Shown one piece after another: positions 26,615 through 35,720 of a stretch of DNA of 64,000 bases. Source of the DNA: Streptomyces bottropensis ATCC 25435 (GTDB taxonomy: Bacteria; Actinomycetota; Actinomycetes; Streptomycetales; Streptomycetaceae); NCBI RefSeq assembly GCF_000383595.1, contig NZ_KB911581.1:2238265-2302264 (forward strand), given 5' to 3'. A program made the position numbers and the translations under genes. The notes beneath the pieces are model-generated. The model ran no database searches. It was not told the DNA's origin and saw nothing but the letters and a program-made list of their open reading frames with translations. Within the stretch, counting starts at the first letter, position 1. Each line of letters opens with the position of its first letter.

Positions 26615-27877
26615 GTGGCCCCCACCCCCGCGCCGCCCCAGGCGCCCCCCAAACCCACCTGGGACCCCCGGCGGGCGCAGAACCCGCTCCCGTGGCTGCG
26701 CCCGACCATCCGGATACGGCTCACGCTGCTGTACGGCGGTATGTTCCTGATCGCCGGGATCCTGCTGCTGTCGATCATCTACCTGCTGGCCGCCCAGGCC
26801 GTGAGCACCGGCAACACCCCGGTGTTCAAGATCGAGGGCGGCACGAACATCAGCGTCTCCAGCAATATCTGCCCCGCCGTCGACGCCGACACGGCCCCGA
26901 CCAATCTCAAGCTCGACGACTTCAACGCGGCGATCGCCGCGTGCATCGACCATGAGCGCCAGGTCGCCCTCGACACGCTGCTCAGTCGCTCCCTGCTGGC
27001 TCTGCTCGGGCTCGCCGTCATCGCGTTCGCCTTCGGGTACGCCATGGCGGGGCGGGTGCTCGCACCGCTCGGCCGGATCACCCGTACCGCGCGCGCCGTG
27101 GCCGGCTCGGACCTGTCCCGGCGCATCGAGCTGGACGGCCCGGACGACGAGCTGAAGGAGCTGGCGGACACCTTCGACGACATGCTGGAGCGGCTCCAGC
27201 GGGCCTTCACGGCCCAGCAGCGGTTCGTCGGGAACGCCTCGCACGAGCTGCGGACGCCGCTCGCGATCAACCGCACCCTGCTGGAGGTGCACCTCTCCGA
27301 TCCGGGCGCGCCGGCCGAGCTGCAGCAGCTGGGCAAGACGCTGCTGGCCACCAACGAGCGCAGTGAGCAGCTCGTCGAGGGTCTGCTGTTGCTCGCCCGC
27401 AGCGACAACCAGATCGTCGAACGCAAGCCCGTGGACCTCGCCGAGGTCGCCTCCCAGGCCATCGACCAGGTGCGCTCGGAGGCGGACGCCAAGAAGGTGG
27501 AGATCCGCGGCGAATGGGCCCCCGCGGTCGTCCAGGGCAACGGCGTCCTGCTGGAGCGGATCGCCCTGAACCTGGTCCAGAACGCCGTCCGGTACAACGT
27601 GCCGGGGCCGGGCGGCTGGGTGGAGGTCACGACGGAGCTGCAGCACGGACAGGCGGTTCTGGTGGTCACGAACACCGGGCCCGTGGTCCCGGCGTACGAG
27701 ATCGACAATCTTTTCGAGCCGTTCCGGCGGCTGCGTACGGAGCGCACGGGCAGTGACAAGGGCGTGGGCCTCGGCCTGTCGATCGTCCGGTCCGTGGCCC
27801 GCGCGCACGGCGGCCACATCGCCGCCCGGCCACGAGAGGGGGGCGGACTCGTGATGCGCGTGACCCTGCCCGTCTGA
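26615..27877 (+). CDS. cutS: sensor histidine kinase CutS
   Basis: The 420-residue kinase has a proline-rich N-terminus and TM1 (LTLLYGGMFLIAGILLLSII). A small extracytoplasmic loop of about 70 residues contains two cysteines (SNICPAV and AAACID-like), which could form a disulfide redox sensor. TM2 (ALLGLAVIAFAFGYAMAG), a HAMP domain, the H-box FVGNASHELRTPLAI and a HATPase with NLVQNAVRYN and GVGLGLSIV follow. The GTG start is 6 bp after the cutR stop. It phosphorylates CutR. Confidence 0.87.
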   Translation: MAPTPAPPQAPPKPTWDPRRAQNPLPWLRPTIRIRLTLLYGGMFLIAGILLLSIIYLLAAQAVSTGNTPVFKIEGGTNISVSSNICPAVDADTAPTNLKLDDFNAAIAACIDHERQVALDTLLSRSLLALLGLAVIAFAFGYAMAGRVLAPLGRITRTARAVAGSDLSRRIELDGPDDELKELADTFDDMLERLQRAFTAQQRFVGNASHELRTPLAINRTLLEVHLSDPGAPAELQQLGKTLLATNERSEQLVEGLLLLARSDNQIVERKPVDLAEVASQAIDQVRSEADAKKVEIRGEWAPAVVQGNGVLLERIALNLVQNAVRYNVPGPGGWVEVTTELQHGQAVLVVTNTGPVVPAYEIDNLFEPFRRLRTERTGSDKGVGLGLSIVRSVARAHGGHIAARPREGGGLVMRVTLPV

Positions 27878-27961
27878 GAAAATGACCCCGGTTTCCAGGA
27901 CGTGTTCGCTTTGCGCGGAATTTCCGGGGTACCTGATCGAAACGGTCGTGCACGACCGATG

Positions 27962-27975
27962 TGTGATCGATCACA
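27962..27975. promoter_or_regulatory. CRP-like palindrome upstream of the DUF4193 gene
   Basis: TGTGATCGATCACA is a perfect 14-bp palindrome in a locally AT-rich intergenic region, about 310 bp before the DUF4193 start. It has TGTGA and TCACA half-sites as in Crp sites, but a 4-bp rather than 6-bp spacer, so another dimeric regulator is possible. Confidence 0.45.
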
Positions 27976-28282
27976 TGGGCGAATTTCCAGCCATATACCG
28001 AGAGTGATCATGTGGCCGCCGGAAAGCCGGGAAAATCCGGGTTTTCGGGGGTTGGGATCACGGGAAGTACATGCTGAAGCGCCTTTGTATGCAGCCTCAG
28101 GACCGTGTACGGTCCCGTTCGCCATCCAAGCCGATCACTCTCGAGGGATCCGGTTGGGTGTCGATTGAGTAACAGACCTTGATGTGAGGCAAAATCTCCG
28201 CCTCAGGTCGGGCACAAGTCCGGCCTCTCACGCGTTACGTGCGCTGGAGACACCGCAGACACCCAGAGGGGGAGAGCGCGAC

Positions 28283-28579
28283 ATGGCAACGGATTACGAC
28301 ACCCCACGCAAGACCGACGACGACGTCGACTCGGACAGCCTGGAAGAACTCAAGGCTCGCCGGAACGACAAGTCGACGTCCGCCGTGGATGTAGACGAGT
28401 TCGAGGCGGCAGAAGGCCTGGAACTGCCCGGGGCCGACCTCTCGAACGAGGAGCTGGCCGTCCGGGTGCTGCCCAAGCAGCAGGACGAGTTCACCTGCAT
28501 GAGCTGCTTCCTGGTGCACCACCGCAGCCAGCTGGCCCGCGAGAAGAACGGTCAGCCGATCTGCCGCGACTGCGACTGA
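28283..28579 (+). CDS. DUF4193 family zinc-ribbon protein
   Basis: The 98-residue acidic protein (DDDVDSDSLEELKARRNDKS) has a C-terminal zinc ribbon with CMSC and CRDC pairs separated by about 20 residues. This is the DUF4193 pattern, nearly universal in actinobacteria, including a dUTPase-linked context. The ATG at 28283 has GGGGGAGAG upstream. Function is unproven; the ribbon suggests nucleic-acid or RNA-polymerase contact, which is inference. A 400-bp leader region with a palindrome precedes it. Confidence 0.85.
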   Translation: MATDYDTPRKTDDDVDSDSLEELKARRNDKSTSAVDVDEFEAAEGLELPGADLSNEELAVRVLPKQQDEFTCMSCFLVHHRSQLAREKNGQPICRDCD

Positions 28580-28592
28580 GGCAGGGTCGGCC

Positions 28593-29543
28593 GTGACTGG
28601 CTCGACCCCTCCTTGGAAGCGCCGCTCCCGCAAGGGGGCGGACCCGGGGCCCGAAGTGGGTTCCGACGGCGTGCGTGACGACGAGCGGGGCTCCTCCGAT
28701 CAGGGAGCGGCCTCGCTCGAACGGGCGTCCGCCATGGCGTCGGGGGGCGCCACGGATGAGCAGGAACGTCTGCCCGTACCGGTGGACGCCCCGGCGCCGG
28801 TCGCCACCCGGCGCGCGGCCGTCGTCCGCGCGGGACTGAAACAGGGCCTGAAGGTCGGGGCCCGCAAGAGCGGTGACCGGGCCCGAGCGGGGCTCGCGTA
28901 CATCACCGACCGGATCATCGAGATCGCCCCGCGGATTCCCGTACGCGATCTCGCGACCCTGCGTGCCCAGTTCCCGGGGCTGGGGCCCGAGCAGATCGCC
29001 GACAAGCTCGTCGCGGGGGCCGCGGGCGCGACCTCCACGGTGGGCGCGGGCGTCGGGGCCGCCGCGATGCTGCCGGCGCCGCCCGCCATGCCCGCGGAGC
29101 TGGCCGCCGAGATCACCGGGGTCGCCGCGATCGAGCTGAAGCTCATCGCCGAGCTGCACGAGGTGTACGGCGCGCGGCCGCCGGGGAACCTGCGGCAGCG
29201 CAGTACCGCCTACCTGAACTCCTGGTCCGGTGAGCGCGGCATCGACGTGACCAGACCCTCCACGGTCAACTCCGCGCTCGGCGGCCAGATGAAGCGGCAG
29301 CTGCGTCAGCAGATCATGAAGCGCATGGTGCGGGACCTGCCGAACCTGATGCCGTTCCTGGTCGGCGCGGCGGTCGGGGCGGTCATGAACCACCGGGACA
29401 CCAAGCGCGTCGCGGAGCGCATCCGCAAGGACCTGCGGCGCACACAGGTGCCGTGGGAGGCGCTGCCGGAACTCCCGCCGCTGGACGAGCCGGCCGATCC
29501 CCTGACGGTGGGTGAGCTGCCCGAGGAACTGGGCGGGGGCTGA
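28593..29543 (+). CDS. conserved hypothetical membrane-associated protein
   Basis: The 316-residue protein has a disordered, charged N-terminus (to ~70). It is followed by a basic helical part and two alanine/glycine-rich hydrophobic stretches (about 145-170, GAGVGAAAMLPAPPAMPAEL, and about 255-272, LMPFLVGAAVGAVMN), then a C-terminal tail rich in Pro and Glu. GTG start 13 bp after the DUF4193 stop codon, so probably the same transcript. I do not recognise a named domain. It resembles EcsC-like helical membrane proteins in composition, but that is weak. Confidence 0.7.
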   Translation: MTGSTPPWKRRSRKGADPGPEVGSDGVRDDERGSSDQGAASLERASAMASGGATDEQERLPVPVDAPAPVATRRAAVVRAGLKQGLKVGARKSGDRARAGLAYITDRIIEIAPRIPVRDLATLRAQFPGLGPEQIADKLVAGAAGATSTVGAGVGAAAMLPAPPAMPAELAAEITGVAAIELKLIAELHEVYGARPPGNLRQRSTAYLNSWSGERGIDVTRPSTVNSALGGQMKRQLRQQIMKRMVRDLPNLMPFLVGAAVGAVMNHRDTKRVAERIRKDLRRTQVPWEALPELPPLDEPADPLTVGELPEELGGG

Positions 29544-29610
29544 GCGCCGGTAGGAATTCGGCGAGAAACCGTGCCGCCCACCGGGAGGTGCGCCCCGGGG
29601 GCTCGCCGCG

Positions 29611-30072
29611 CTAAGCCGTCGTCCGTGCCGCTTCCAGGGCGGCGACCAGGCGCTCCGGCTCCCTCGTCGACAGGTACACGTACGGGGTGGGGTCGGCCGG
29701 GTCGGTGACCGGGATACGCAGGGCGGTCGGGATGTAGGCGCGCAGGAGCATGAACGCGTGGGGGTTGGCCTTGTACGTGCGCCAGGCCTGGGCCTCCTCA
29801 CGGTCCAGGATCTCCGGTTCGCCCAGGGCGCTCACCGGGATCTTCGCCTCGCCCGCGACCAGGGAACCGCCGACGACACGGATGCGGACCGAGCCGTACG
29901 AGCTGGCGACGACCGCCGCGACCGCGGTGCCGCCGACGAGCCCGCCCAGCAGCGGGAGGGTGCCGAACGGCAGCAGGATGAGGGCCATCGAGACGCCGAC
30001 CAGGAAGCAGACGAGCCACCAGGTGCGGGGCGCGGTGAGGCGTTCTTCGTACGGCGAGGCGGGGAGCTGCAT
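29611..30072 (-). CDS. DUF3093 family membrane protein
   Basis: The 153-residue protein starts MQLPASPYEERLTAPRTWW. Two closely spaced membrane helices (about residues 18-60) are followed by a cytoplasmic beta-rich domain ending in YLSTREPERLVAALEAA. This is the DUF3093 layout found opposite dut in many actinobacteria. Function unknown. The ATG at 30072 lacks a strong ribosome binding site but gives the family-typical start. It is divergent from the thioesterase gene. Confidence 0.8.
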   Translation of the reverse strand: MQLPASPYEERLTAPRTWWLVCFLVGVSMALILLPFGTLPLLGGLVGGTAVAAVVASSYGSVRIRVVGGSLVAGEAKIPVSALGEPEILDREEAQAWRTYKANPHAFMLLRAYIPTALRIPVTDPADPTPYVYLSTREPERLVAALEAARTTA

Positions 30073-30170
30073 GGCGTCAAGCTTGGCATGCGGACCCTCC
30101 CGCCCCGGAATAGGGGCGTCCGAGGGGAAACCCTGTCCGTAGGGACGGTGGCCGGACGCTGACGGGCGGG

Positions 30171-30176
30171 TAAGGT
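30171..30176 (+). promoter_or_regulatory. -10 hexamer for probable leaderless thioesterase-dut transcript
   Basis: TAAGGT is followed by 8 nt and the GTG at 30185, with no ribosome binding site. Confidence 0.45.
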
Positions 30177-30184
30177 CTGCGCCT

Positions 30185-30769
30185 GTGAGAGGTACTTCCG
30201 CGGCCCTGCGCCCCCCGGCTGACGCCACGGCGCCCGTACGGCATCCCGAGGCGCCCGCCCCCGGTGAGCCGCTCGGCGCGCACTACGGGCAGTGTTTCGG
30301 CTGTGGTGGTGAGCAGCCGCACGGGCTGCACCTGGAGGCGACGGCCGGTGAGGGCGTCACTCTCACCGCCGAGTTCACGGTGCGGCCCGCGCACCAGGGA
30401 GCCCCGGGCCTCGCGCACGGCGGAGTCCTGGCCAGCGCCCTGGACGAGACCCTCGGCTCCCTCACCTGGCTGCTGCGCACCATCGCGGTGACCGGGCGGC
30501 TGGAGACGGACTTCCTGCGGCCCGTCCCCGTCGGCACCGTGCTGCATCTGCGGGCCGAGGCGACGGCGGTGGCCGGACGCAAGATCTTCGCGACGGCCGA
30601 GGGACGCATCGGCGCTCCCGACGGCCCCCTGGCCGTCCGCGCCGACGCGCTGTTCGTCGAGGTCAAGGTCGACCACTTCATCGACCACGGGCGCGCCGAG
30701 GAGATCCGGGCGGCCATGGACGACCCCGACCAGGTCCGGCGGGCCCGCGCCTTCGAGGTGAACCCGTGA
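30185..30769 (+). CDS. PaaI-type hotdog-fold thioesterase
   Basis: The 194-residue protein has a proline-rich leader, a QCFGCGGEQPHGLHL segment (two cysteines) and the hotdog core LAHGGVLASALDETLGSL, with the conserved Asp/Glu on the long helix. It probably hydrolyses acyl-CoA thioesters. The GTG start has no Shine-Dalgarno sequence, consistent with a leaderless mRNA. Its stop codon overlaps the GTG of dut (GTGA), so the pair is translationally coupled. Confidence 0.82.
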   Translation: MRGTSAALRPPADATAPVRHPEAPAPGEPLGAHYGQCFGCGGEQPHGLHLEATAGEGVTLTAEFTVRPAHQGAPGLAHGGVLASALDETLGSLTWLLRTIAVTGRLETDFLRPVPVGTVLHLRAEATAVAGRKIFATAEGRIGAPDGPLAVRADALFVEVKVDHFIDHGRAEEIRAAMDDPDQVRRARAFEVNP

Positions 30770-31296
30770 GCGACGGCCGTACCCCTCTCGACGTCCTGAT
30801 CCGGCGCGTCGACCCCGACGTGCCGTTGCCGGACTACGCGCGCCCCGGTGACGCGGGAGCCGATCTGCGCACCACCGAGAGCCGGGAGCTGAAGCCCGGC
30901 GAACGGGCCGTACTGCCCACGGGAGTGTCCATCGCGCTCCCGGAGGGGTACGCGGCCTTCGTACACCCACGGTCCGGCCTCGCCGCCCGCTGCGGCGTCG
31001 CCCTGGTGAATGCCCCGGGGACGGTTGATGCCGGGTACCGTGGGGAGATCAAGGTGATCGTGGTGAATCTCGACCCGCATGAAGCCGTGCGGTTCGAGCG
31101 CTTCGACCGGATTGCCCAACTGGTCGTCCAGCAGGTCGAGAAGGTGCGCTTCCAGGAGGTGGCGGAGCTTCCCGACTCGGCGCGGGCCGAGGGGGGCTTC
31201 GGGTCCACGGGCGGTCATGCCGCCGTGGGCGGACCATGGGTGGCAACGGGTGGGAATCGATACGCTTCGGTCGTATCCGACCGGGAAGGACAGTGA
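30766..31296 (+). CDS. dut: dUTP diphosphatase
   Basis: The 176-residue trimeric dUTPase hydrolyses dUTP to dUMP and pyrophosphate, keeping uracil out of DNA. All five family motifs are visible: DAGADL, PRSGLA, GTVDAGYRGEI, RIAQLVVQ and the C-terminal RAEGGFGSTGGH arm. The C-terminus extends about 30 residues beyond motif V. GTG start overlaps the thioesterase stop by 4 bp. Confidence 0.95.
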   Translation: MSDGRTPLDVLIRRVDPDVPLPDYARPGDAGADLRTTESRELKPGERAVLPTGVSIALPEGYAAFVHPRSGLAARCGVALVNAPGTVDAGYRGEIKVIVVNLDPHEAVRFERFDRIAQLVVQQVEKVRFQEVAELPDSARAEGGFGSTGGHAAVGGPWVATGGNRYASVVSDREGQ

Positions 31297-31297
31297 C

Positions 31298-32077
31298 GTG
31301 TTCGGACGTCGCAAGAAGAAGGGTTCCGCCGAGGACGCGGCGGACGCGGCGAGCGAGGCCGAGCAGGTCGACGGCGTCGCTGGGGACGTCGACACCGAGG
31401 CGGACGAGGGCGGCCGGGAGCGCGTACGGCTCGAACCGGAGCCCCGCCCCGACGGTCCGTGGGACAGCACCGAGGTGCGCGAGCCCGGCGAGGGCCGGGT
31501 GGACCTCGGCGGCATCTTCGTGCCCGGAGTCGACGGCATGGAGCTGCGGGTCGAGGTCGCGGGCGACGCGATCGTCGCCGCGACCGTCGTGCTCCGCGAC
31601 AGCGCGGTCCAGCTGCAGGCCTTCGCCGCGCCCAAGCGCGAGGGCATCTGGGGCGAGGTCCGTGAGGAGATCGCCTCCGGCATCACCCAGCAGGGCGGTG
31701 TCATCGACGAGGTCGAGGGCCCCCTCGGCTGGGAGCTGCGCGCCCAGGTGCCGGTGCAGCTGCCGGACGGCACGGGCGGCTTCCAGGTCGTCCGGTTCGT
31801 CGGCGTGGACGGGCCCCGCTGGTTCCTGCGCGGAGTGATCTCCGGCCGGGGCGCGGTGGAGCCGCAGACCGCCGGGCTGCTGGAGCAGATCTTCCGGGAC
31901 ACGGTCGTCGTCCGCGGCGAGGGCCCCATGGCCCCGCGCGACCCGATCGTCCTCAAGCTGCCGAACGACGCGCAGATGGTCCCCGAGGGTGTCCAGCAGG
32001 ACGAGCAGGCCGGCTCGCGCTTCTCCGGAGGCATGGGGCAGCTGCAGCGCGGACCGGAGATCACCGAGGTGCGCTGA
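31298..32077 (+). CDS. DUF3710 family protein
   Basis: The 259-residue protein starts at GTG with a basic FGRRKKKG segment and an acidic linker. The conserved DUF3710 domain follows (DLGGIFVPGVDGMELRVEV ... RWFLRGVISGRGAVE). The family is actinobacterial, of unknown function, and typically sits downstream of dut. The GTG at 31298 has GGGAAGGACAGT upstream and is 1 bp after the dut stop codon, so all three genes form an operon. Confidence 0.87.
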   Translation: MFGRRKKKGSAEDAADAASEAEQVDGVAGDVDTEADEGGRERVRLEPEPRPDGPWDSTEVREPGEGRVDLGGIFVPGVDGMELRVEVAGDAIVAATVVLRDSAVQLQAFAAPKREGIWGEVREEIASGITQQGGVIDEVEGPLGWELRAQVPVQLPDGTGGFQVVRFVGVDGPRWFLRGVISGRGAVEPQTAGLLEQIFRDTVVVRGEGPMAPRDPIVLKLPNDAQMVPEGVQQDEQAGSRFSGGMGQLQRGPEITEVR

Positions 32078-32327
32078 GCGTTCGGTGCTCGGTGGGGCCG
32101 TATCCCTGGCGGGGTGCGGCCCTTTGCCATGTGCCGTCCGCCGTCTGCCGCCCGCTCACGCACTCCTGCCTGCCGCCCGCTCGTTGCCGTCCGGTGCGCG
32201 TCAGGGTTACGTCAAAGAGCCGCTCCGGCGGGTCTCCCGTCCCCTTTGCCGCGATTATTGGCCGTAGGGTCGACGCTGCGTAGGCAGCGGTCACGAGCGA
32301 CCACGGTCACGGGAAGACAGTGGGGAC

Positions 32328-34997
32328 ATGGCACGCGGAAAGCTTCGGATCTACCTCGGCGCGGCACCGGGCGTCGGCAAGACGTACGCGATGCTGTCCG
32401 AAGCGCACCGCCGGACCGAACGCGGCACCGACTGCGTGGTGGCCGTCGTGGAGCACCACGGCCGCCCGCGCACCGAGGTGATGCTGCACGGTCTCGAACA
32501 GATCCCGCGTCGTGAGCTGGAGTACCGGGACGCGGTCTTCACCGAGATGGACCTGGACTCCGTCCTCGCCCGGCGGCCGCGCGTGGCCCTCGTGGACGAA
32601 CTGGCCCACACCAACGTGCCCGGCTCCCGCAACGACCGGCGCTGGCAGGACGTCCAGGAACTGCTCGCGGCCGGCATCGACGTCATATCGACGGTCAACA
32701 TCCAGCACCTGGAGTCCCTCGGCGATGTCGTGGAGTCGATAACGGGCGTACGGCAGCGCGAGACCGTGCCCGACGAGGTGGTACGGCGGGCCGACGAGAT
32801 AGAGCTGGTCGACATGTCGCCGCAGGCGCTGCGACGGCGGATGGCGCACGGCAACGTCTACCAGTCGGACAAGGTCGACGCGGCCCTGTCGAACTACTTC
32901 CGGCCCGGCAACCTGACCGCGCTGCGCGAGCTGGCGCTGCTGTGGGTGGCGGACCGGGTCGACGAGTACCTGAACGCCTACCGCAGCGAGCACCAGGTGT
33001 CGCGGATCTGGGGATCGCGCGAGCGGATCGTGGTCGGGCTCACCGGCGGCCCCGAGGGTCGAACCCTGATTCGGCGGGCCGCCCGGCTCGCCGAGAAGGG
33101 CGCGGGCGGCGAGGTCATGGCCGTCTACATCGCCCGCAGCGACGGGCTGACCTCCGCCTCGCCCAAGGAACTCGCCGTTCAGCGCACCCTCGTCGAGGAC
33201 CTCGGCGGCACCTTCCACCACGTCGTCGGCGACGACATCCCGGCGGCGCTGCTGGCCTTCGCGCGCGGGGTCAACGCCACCCAGATCGTGCTCGGCGTCT
33301 CGCGCCGCAAGAGCTGGCAGTACGTGCTCGGACCGGGTGTCGGCGCGACCGTCGCCCGGAACTCCGGACCCGACCTGGACGTCCACCTCATCACCCACGA
33401 CGAGGCGGGCAAGGGGCGCGGGCTGCCCGTCGCACGGGGCGCGCGGCTCGGCCGGGCCCGGATGATCTGGGGCTGGCTGGCCGGGACGGTGGGCCCGTTG
33501 CTGCTGGCCCTGCTGCTCGCCAACGCCGCGAGGGACCTGGGCCTCACCAACGACATGCTGCTGTTCCTGTCGCTGACGGTGGCCGCGGCCCTGCTGGGCG
33601 GTCTGCTGCCCGCCCTGGCCGCCGCCGTGCTGGGATCACTGCTGCTCAACTGGTTCTTCACACCCCCCGTCCACACCCTGACCGTCGACGACCCGACGAA
33701 CATCGTCGCCATCGTGGTCTTCATAGGGGTCGCGGTGGCGGTGGCGTCCGTGGTGGACCTCGCGGCCCGGCGCACCCACCAGGCGGCCCGGCTGCGCGCC
33801 GAGTCGGAGATCCTCTCCTTCCTCGCGGGCAGCGTGCTGCGCGGGGAGACCAGCCTGGAAGCACTGCTGGAGCGAGTACGGGAGACCTTCGGGATGGAGT
33901 CGGTGGCCCTGCTGGAGCGCGGGAGCGACGTGGAGCCGTGGACCTGCGCGGGCAGCGTGGGGCCCCGCCAGGTGGACCGTCCGGAGGCCGCGGACGTGGA
34001 CATGCCGGTCGGCGACCACATGGCGCTCGCCCTCTCCGGACGCGTCCTGCCCGCCGAGGACCGCCGGGTGCTCGCCGCGTTCGCCGCCCAGGCCGCCGTC
34101 GTACTGGACCGGCGGCGCCTGCAGCACGAGGCGGACCAGGCCAAGGAGCTGGCCGAGGGCAACCGCATCCGCACCGCGCTGCTCGCCGCCGTCAGCCACG
34201 ATCTGCGCACCCCGCTGGCCGGTATCAAGGCCGCCGTCTCCTCCCTGCGCTCCGACGACGTGGCCTGGTCGCCGGAGGACGAGGCCGAGCTGCTCGCCGG
34301 GATCGAGGAGGGCGCCGACCGGCTCGACCACCTCGTGGGCAACCTCCTCGACATGTCCCGCCTCCAGACCGGCACCGTCACCACGCTGATCCGCGAGATC
34401 GACCTCGACGAGGTGGTGCCGATGGCCCTCGGCGGCGTTCCCGAGGGCAGCGTCGGACTGGAGATCCCCGAGAGCCTGCCCATGGTCGCCGTCGACCCCG
34501 GGCTGCTGGAGCGCGCGGTCGCCAACATCGTCGAGAACGCCGTCAAGTACAGCCCGCCCGGCACGCCCGCCCAGGTCTCCGCCAGCGCCCTCGGCGGCCG
34601 GGTCGAGGTCCGGGTCACCGACCGGGGGCCCGGCGTCCCGGACGAGGCCAAGGACCGCATCTTCGCCCCCTTCCAGCGCCACGGGGACGCTCCGCGCGGG
34701 ACCGGCGTGGGGCTGGGCCTCGCGGTGGCCCGCGGCTTCGCCGAGGCGATGGGCGGCACGCTGGACGCCGAGGACACCCCTGGCGGGGGGCTCACGATGG
34801 TCCTCACGGTGCGGGCGGTGGCGAAGGGCTCCACGGCGGTGGCGGCAGGGGCGTCGGACGGGACGCCCTCACCCTCGGCCTCCTCACCGGGCGGGGGCAC
34901 TCCGGCAGGTGCGGGTGGGCGGGCCGACGTGGCCCCGTCGGCCGGCGCGGGTGGATCCGGTCGTGGGGCCGTATCGGTGGAGAGGCGGGGCATATGA
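32328..34997 (+). CDS. kdpD: KdpD sensor histidine kinase
   Basis: The 889-residue kinase has the N-terminal KdpD domain with Walker A LGAAPGVGKTY (about 10-20) and Walker B ALVDELAHTN, a universal-stress-protein domain and a DUF4118 region of four membrane helices (about 380-485). A GAF-like domain, HisKA with His624 in AAVSHDLRTPLAG, a HATPase with GVGLGLAVARGF, and an unusual Ser/Gly/Pro-rich tail of about 60 residues follow. It senses low potassium or osmotic upshift and phosphorylates KdpE. No kdpFABC genes are adjacent. The stop codon overlaps the kdpE start (ATGA). Confidence 0.93.
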   Translation: MARGKLRIYLGAAPGVGKTYAMLSEAHRRTERGTDCVVAVVEHHGRPRTEVMLHGLEQIPRRELEYRDAVFTEMDLDSVLARRPRVALVDELAHTNVPGSRNDRRWQDVQELLAAGIDVISTVNIQHLESLGDVVESITGVRQRETVPDEVVRRADEIELVDMSPQALRRRMAHGNVYQSDKVDAALSNYFRPGNLTALRELALLWVADRVDEYLNAYRSEHQVSRIWGSRERIVVGLTGGPEGRTLIRRAARLAEKGAGGEVMAVYIARSDGLTSASPKELAVQRTLVEDLGGTFHHVVGDDIPAALLAFARGVNATQIVLGVSRRKSWQYVLGPGVGATVARNSGPDLDVHLITHDEAGKGRGLPVARGARLGRARMIWGWLAGTVGPLLLALLLANAARDLGLTNDMLLFLSLTVAAALLGGLLPALAAAVLGSLLLNWFFTPPVHTLTVDDPTNIVAIVVFIGVAVAVASVVDLAARRTHQAARLRAESEILSFLAGSVLRGETSLEALLERVRETFGMESVALLERGSDVEPWTCAGSVGPRQVDRPEAADVDMPVGDHMALALSGRVLPAEDRRVLAAFAAQAAVVLDRRRLQHEADQAKELAEGNRIRTALLAAVSHDLRTPLAGIKAAVSSLRSDDVAWSPEDEAELLAGIEEGADRLDHLVGNLLDMSRLQTGTVTTLIREIDLDEVVPMALGGVPEGSVGLEIPESLPMVAVDPGLLERAVANIVENAVKYSPPGTPAQVSASALGGRVEVRVTDRGPGVPDEAKDRIFAPFQRHGDAPRGTGVGLGLAVARGFAEAMGGTLDAEDTPGGGLTMVLTVRAVAKGSTAVAAGASDGTPSPSASSPGGGTPAGAGGRADVAPSAGAGGSGRGAVSVERRGI

Positions 34998-35677
34998 CCC
35001 GGGTGCTCGTGGTCGACGACGAGCCGCAGATCGTGCGTGCGCTCGTGATCAACCTCAAGGCACGCAAGTACGAGGTCGACGCGGCCCACGACGGTGCGAC
35101 GGCCCTCGAACTCGCCGCCGCCCGGCACCCCGACGTCGTGGTCCTCGACCTCGGGCTGCCCGACATGGACGGCGTCGAGGTGATCAACGGGCTGCGCGGC
35201 TGGACCCGGGTGCCGATCATCGTGCTCTCCGCCCGCCACACCTCCGACGAGAAGGTCGAGGCCCTGGACGCCGGCGCCGACGACTACGTCACCAAACCCT
35301 TCGGCATGGACGAACTGCTCGCCCGGCTGCGCGCCGCCGTCCGGCGTGCCGAGCCCGTCGGGGGCGAGGAGGGCGACGTGATCGTGGAGACCGACGACTT
35401 CACCGTGGACCTGGCCGCGAAGAAGGTGAACCGGGACGGCAGGGACGTCCGGCTGACACCCACCGAATGGCACCTCCTGGAGGTGCTGGTCCGCAACACC
35501 GGGCGTCTGGTCGGCCAGAAGCAGCTGCTCCAGGAGGTCTGGGGGCCGTCGTACGGGACGGAGACCAACTACCTCCGCGTCTACATGGCCCAGCTGAGGC
35601 GCAAGCTGGAGGGCGACCCGTCCCGGCCGAGGCACTTCATCACCGAGGCGGGCATGGGGTACCGCTTCGAGAAGTAG
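34994..35677 (+). CDS. kdpE: KdpE response regulator (OmpR family)
   Basis: The 227-residue protein has a receiver with Asp52 in VVVLDLGLPDMDG, a Lys in YVTKPFG and a C-terminal winged helix (RLTPTEWHLLEVLVRN ... TNYLRVYMAQLRRKLE). It starts at the ATG overlapping the kdpD stop by 4 bp. It normally activates kdpFABC. Here the nearest potassium genes are the trkA pair and the KimA-like permease, which makes them candidate targets (inference). Confidence 0.93.
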   Translation: MTRVLVVDDEPQIVRALVINLKARKYEVDAAHDGATALELAAARHPDVVVLDLGLPDMDGVEVINGLRGWTRVPIIVLSARHTSDEKVEALDAGADDYVTKPFGMDELLARLRAAVRRAEPVGGEEGDVIVETDDFTVDLAAKKVNRDGRDVRLTPTEWHLLEVLVRNTGRLVGQKQLLQEVWGPSYGTETNYLRVYMAQLRRKLEGDPSRPRHFITEAGMGYRFEK

Positions 35678-35708
35678 CCGGGGTTACGGCTCTCACGGCG
35701 CGCCCCGG

Positions 35709-35714
35709 TACGCT
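35709..35714 (+). promoter_or_regulatory. -10 hexamer for probable leaderless transcript
   Basis: TACGCT is followed by 6 nt and the ATG at 35721. No ribosome binding site. Confidence 0.5.
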
Positions 35715-35720
35715 TTCGTC

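Noticed and set aside
25376..27817. An 813-codon minus-strand frame across cutR and cutS
   Set aside because: Only its last 54 codons (from 25540) look like a gene. The rest is antisense to the two-component system.
32328..35677. Complete Kdp operon
   Set aside because: Only kdpD and kdpE are present; the flanking genes are DUF3710 and an OB-fold protein, with no kdpF, A, B or C.
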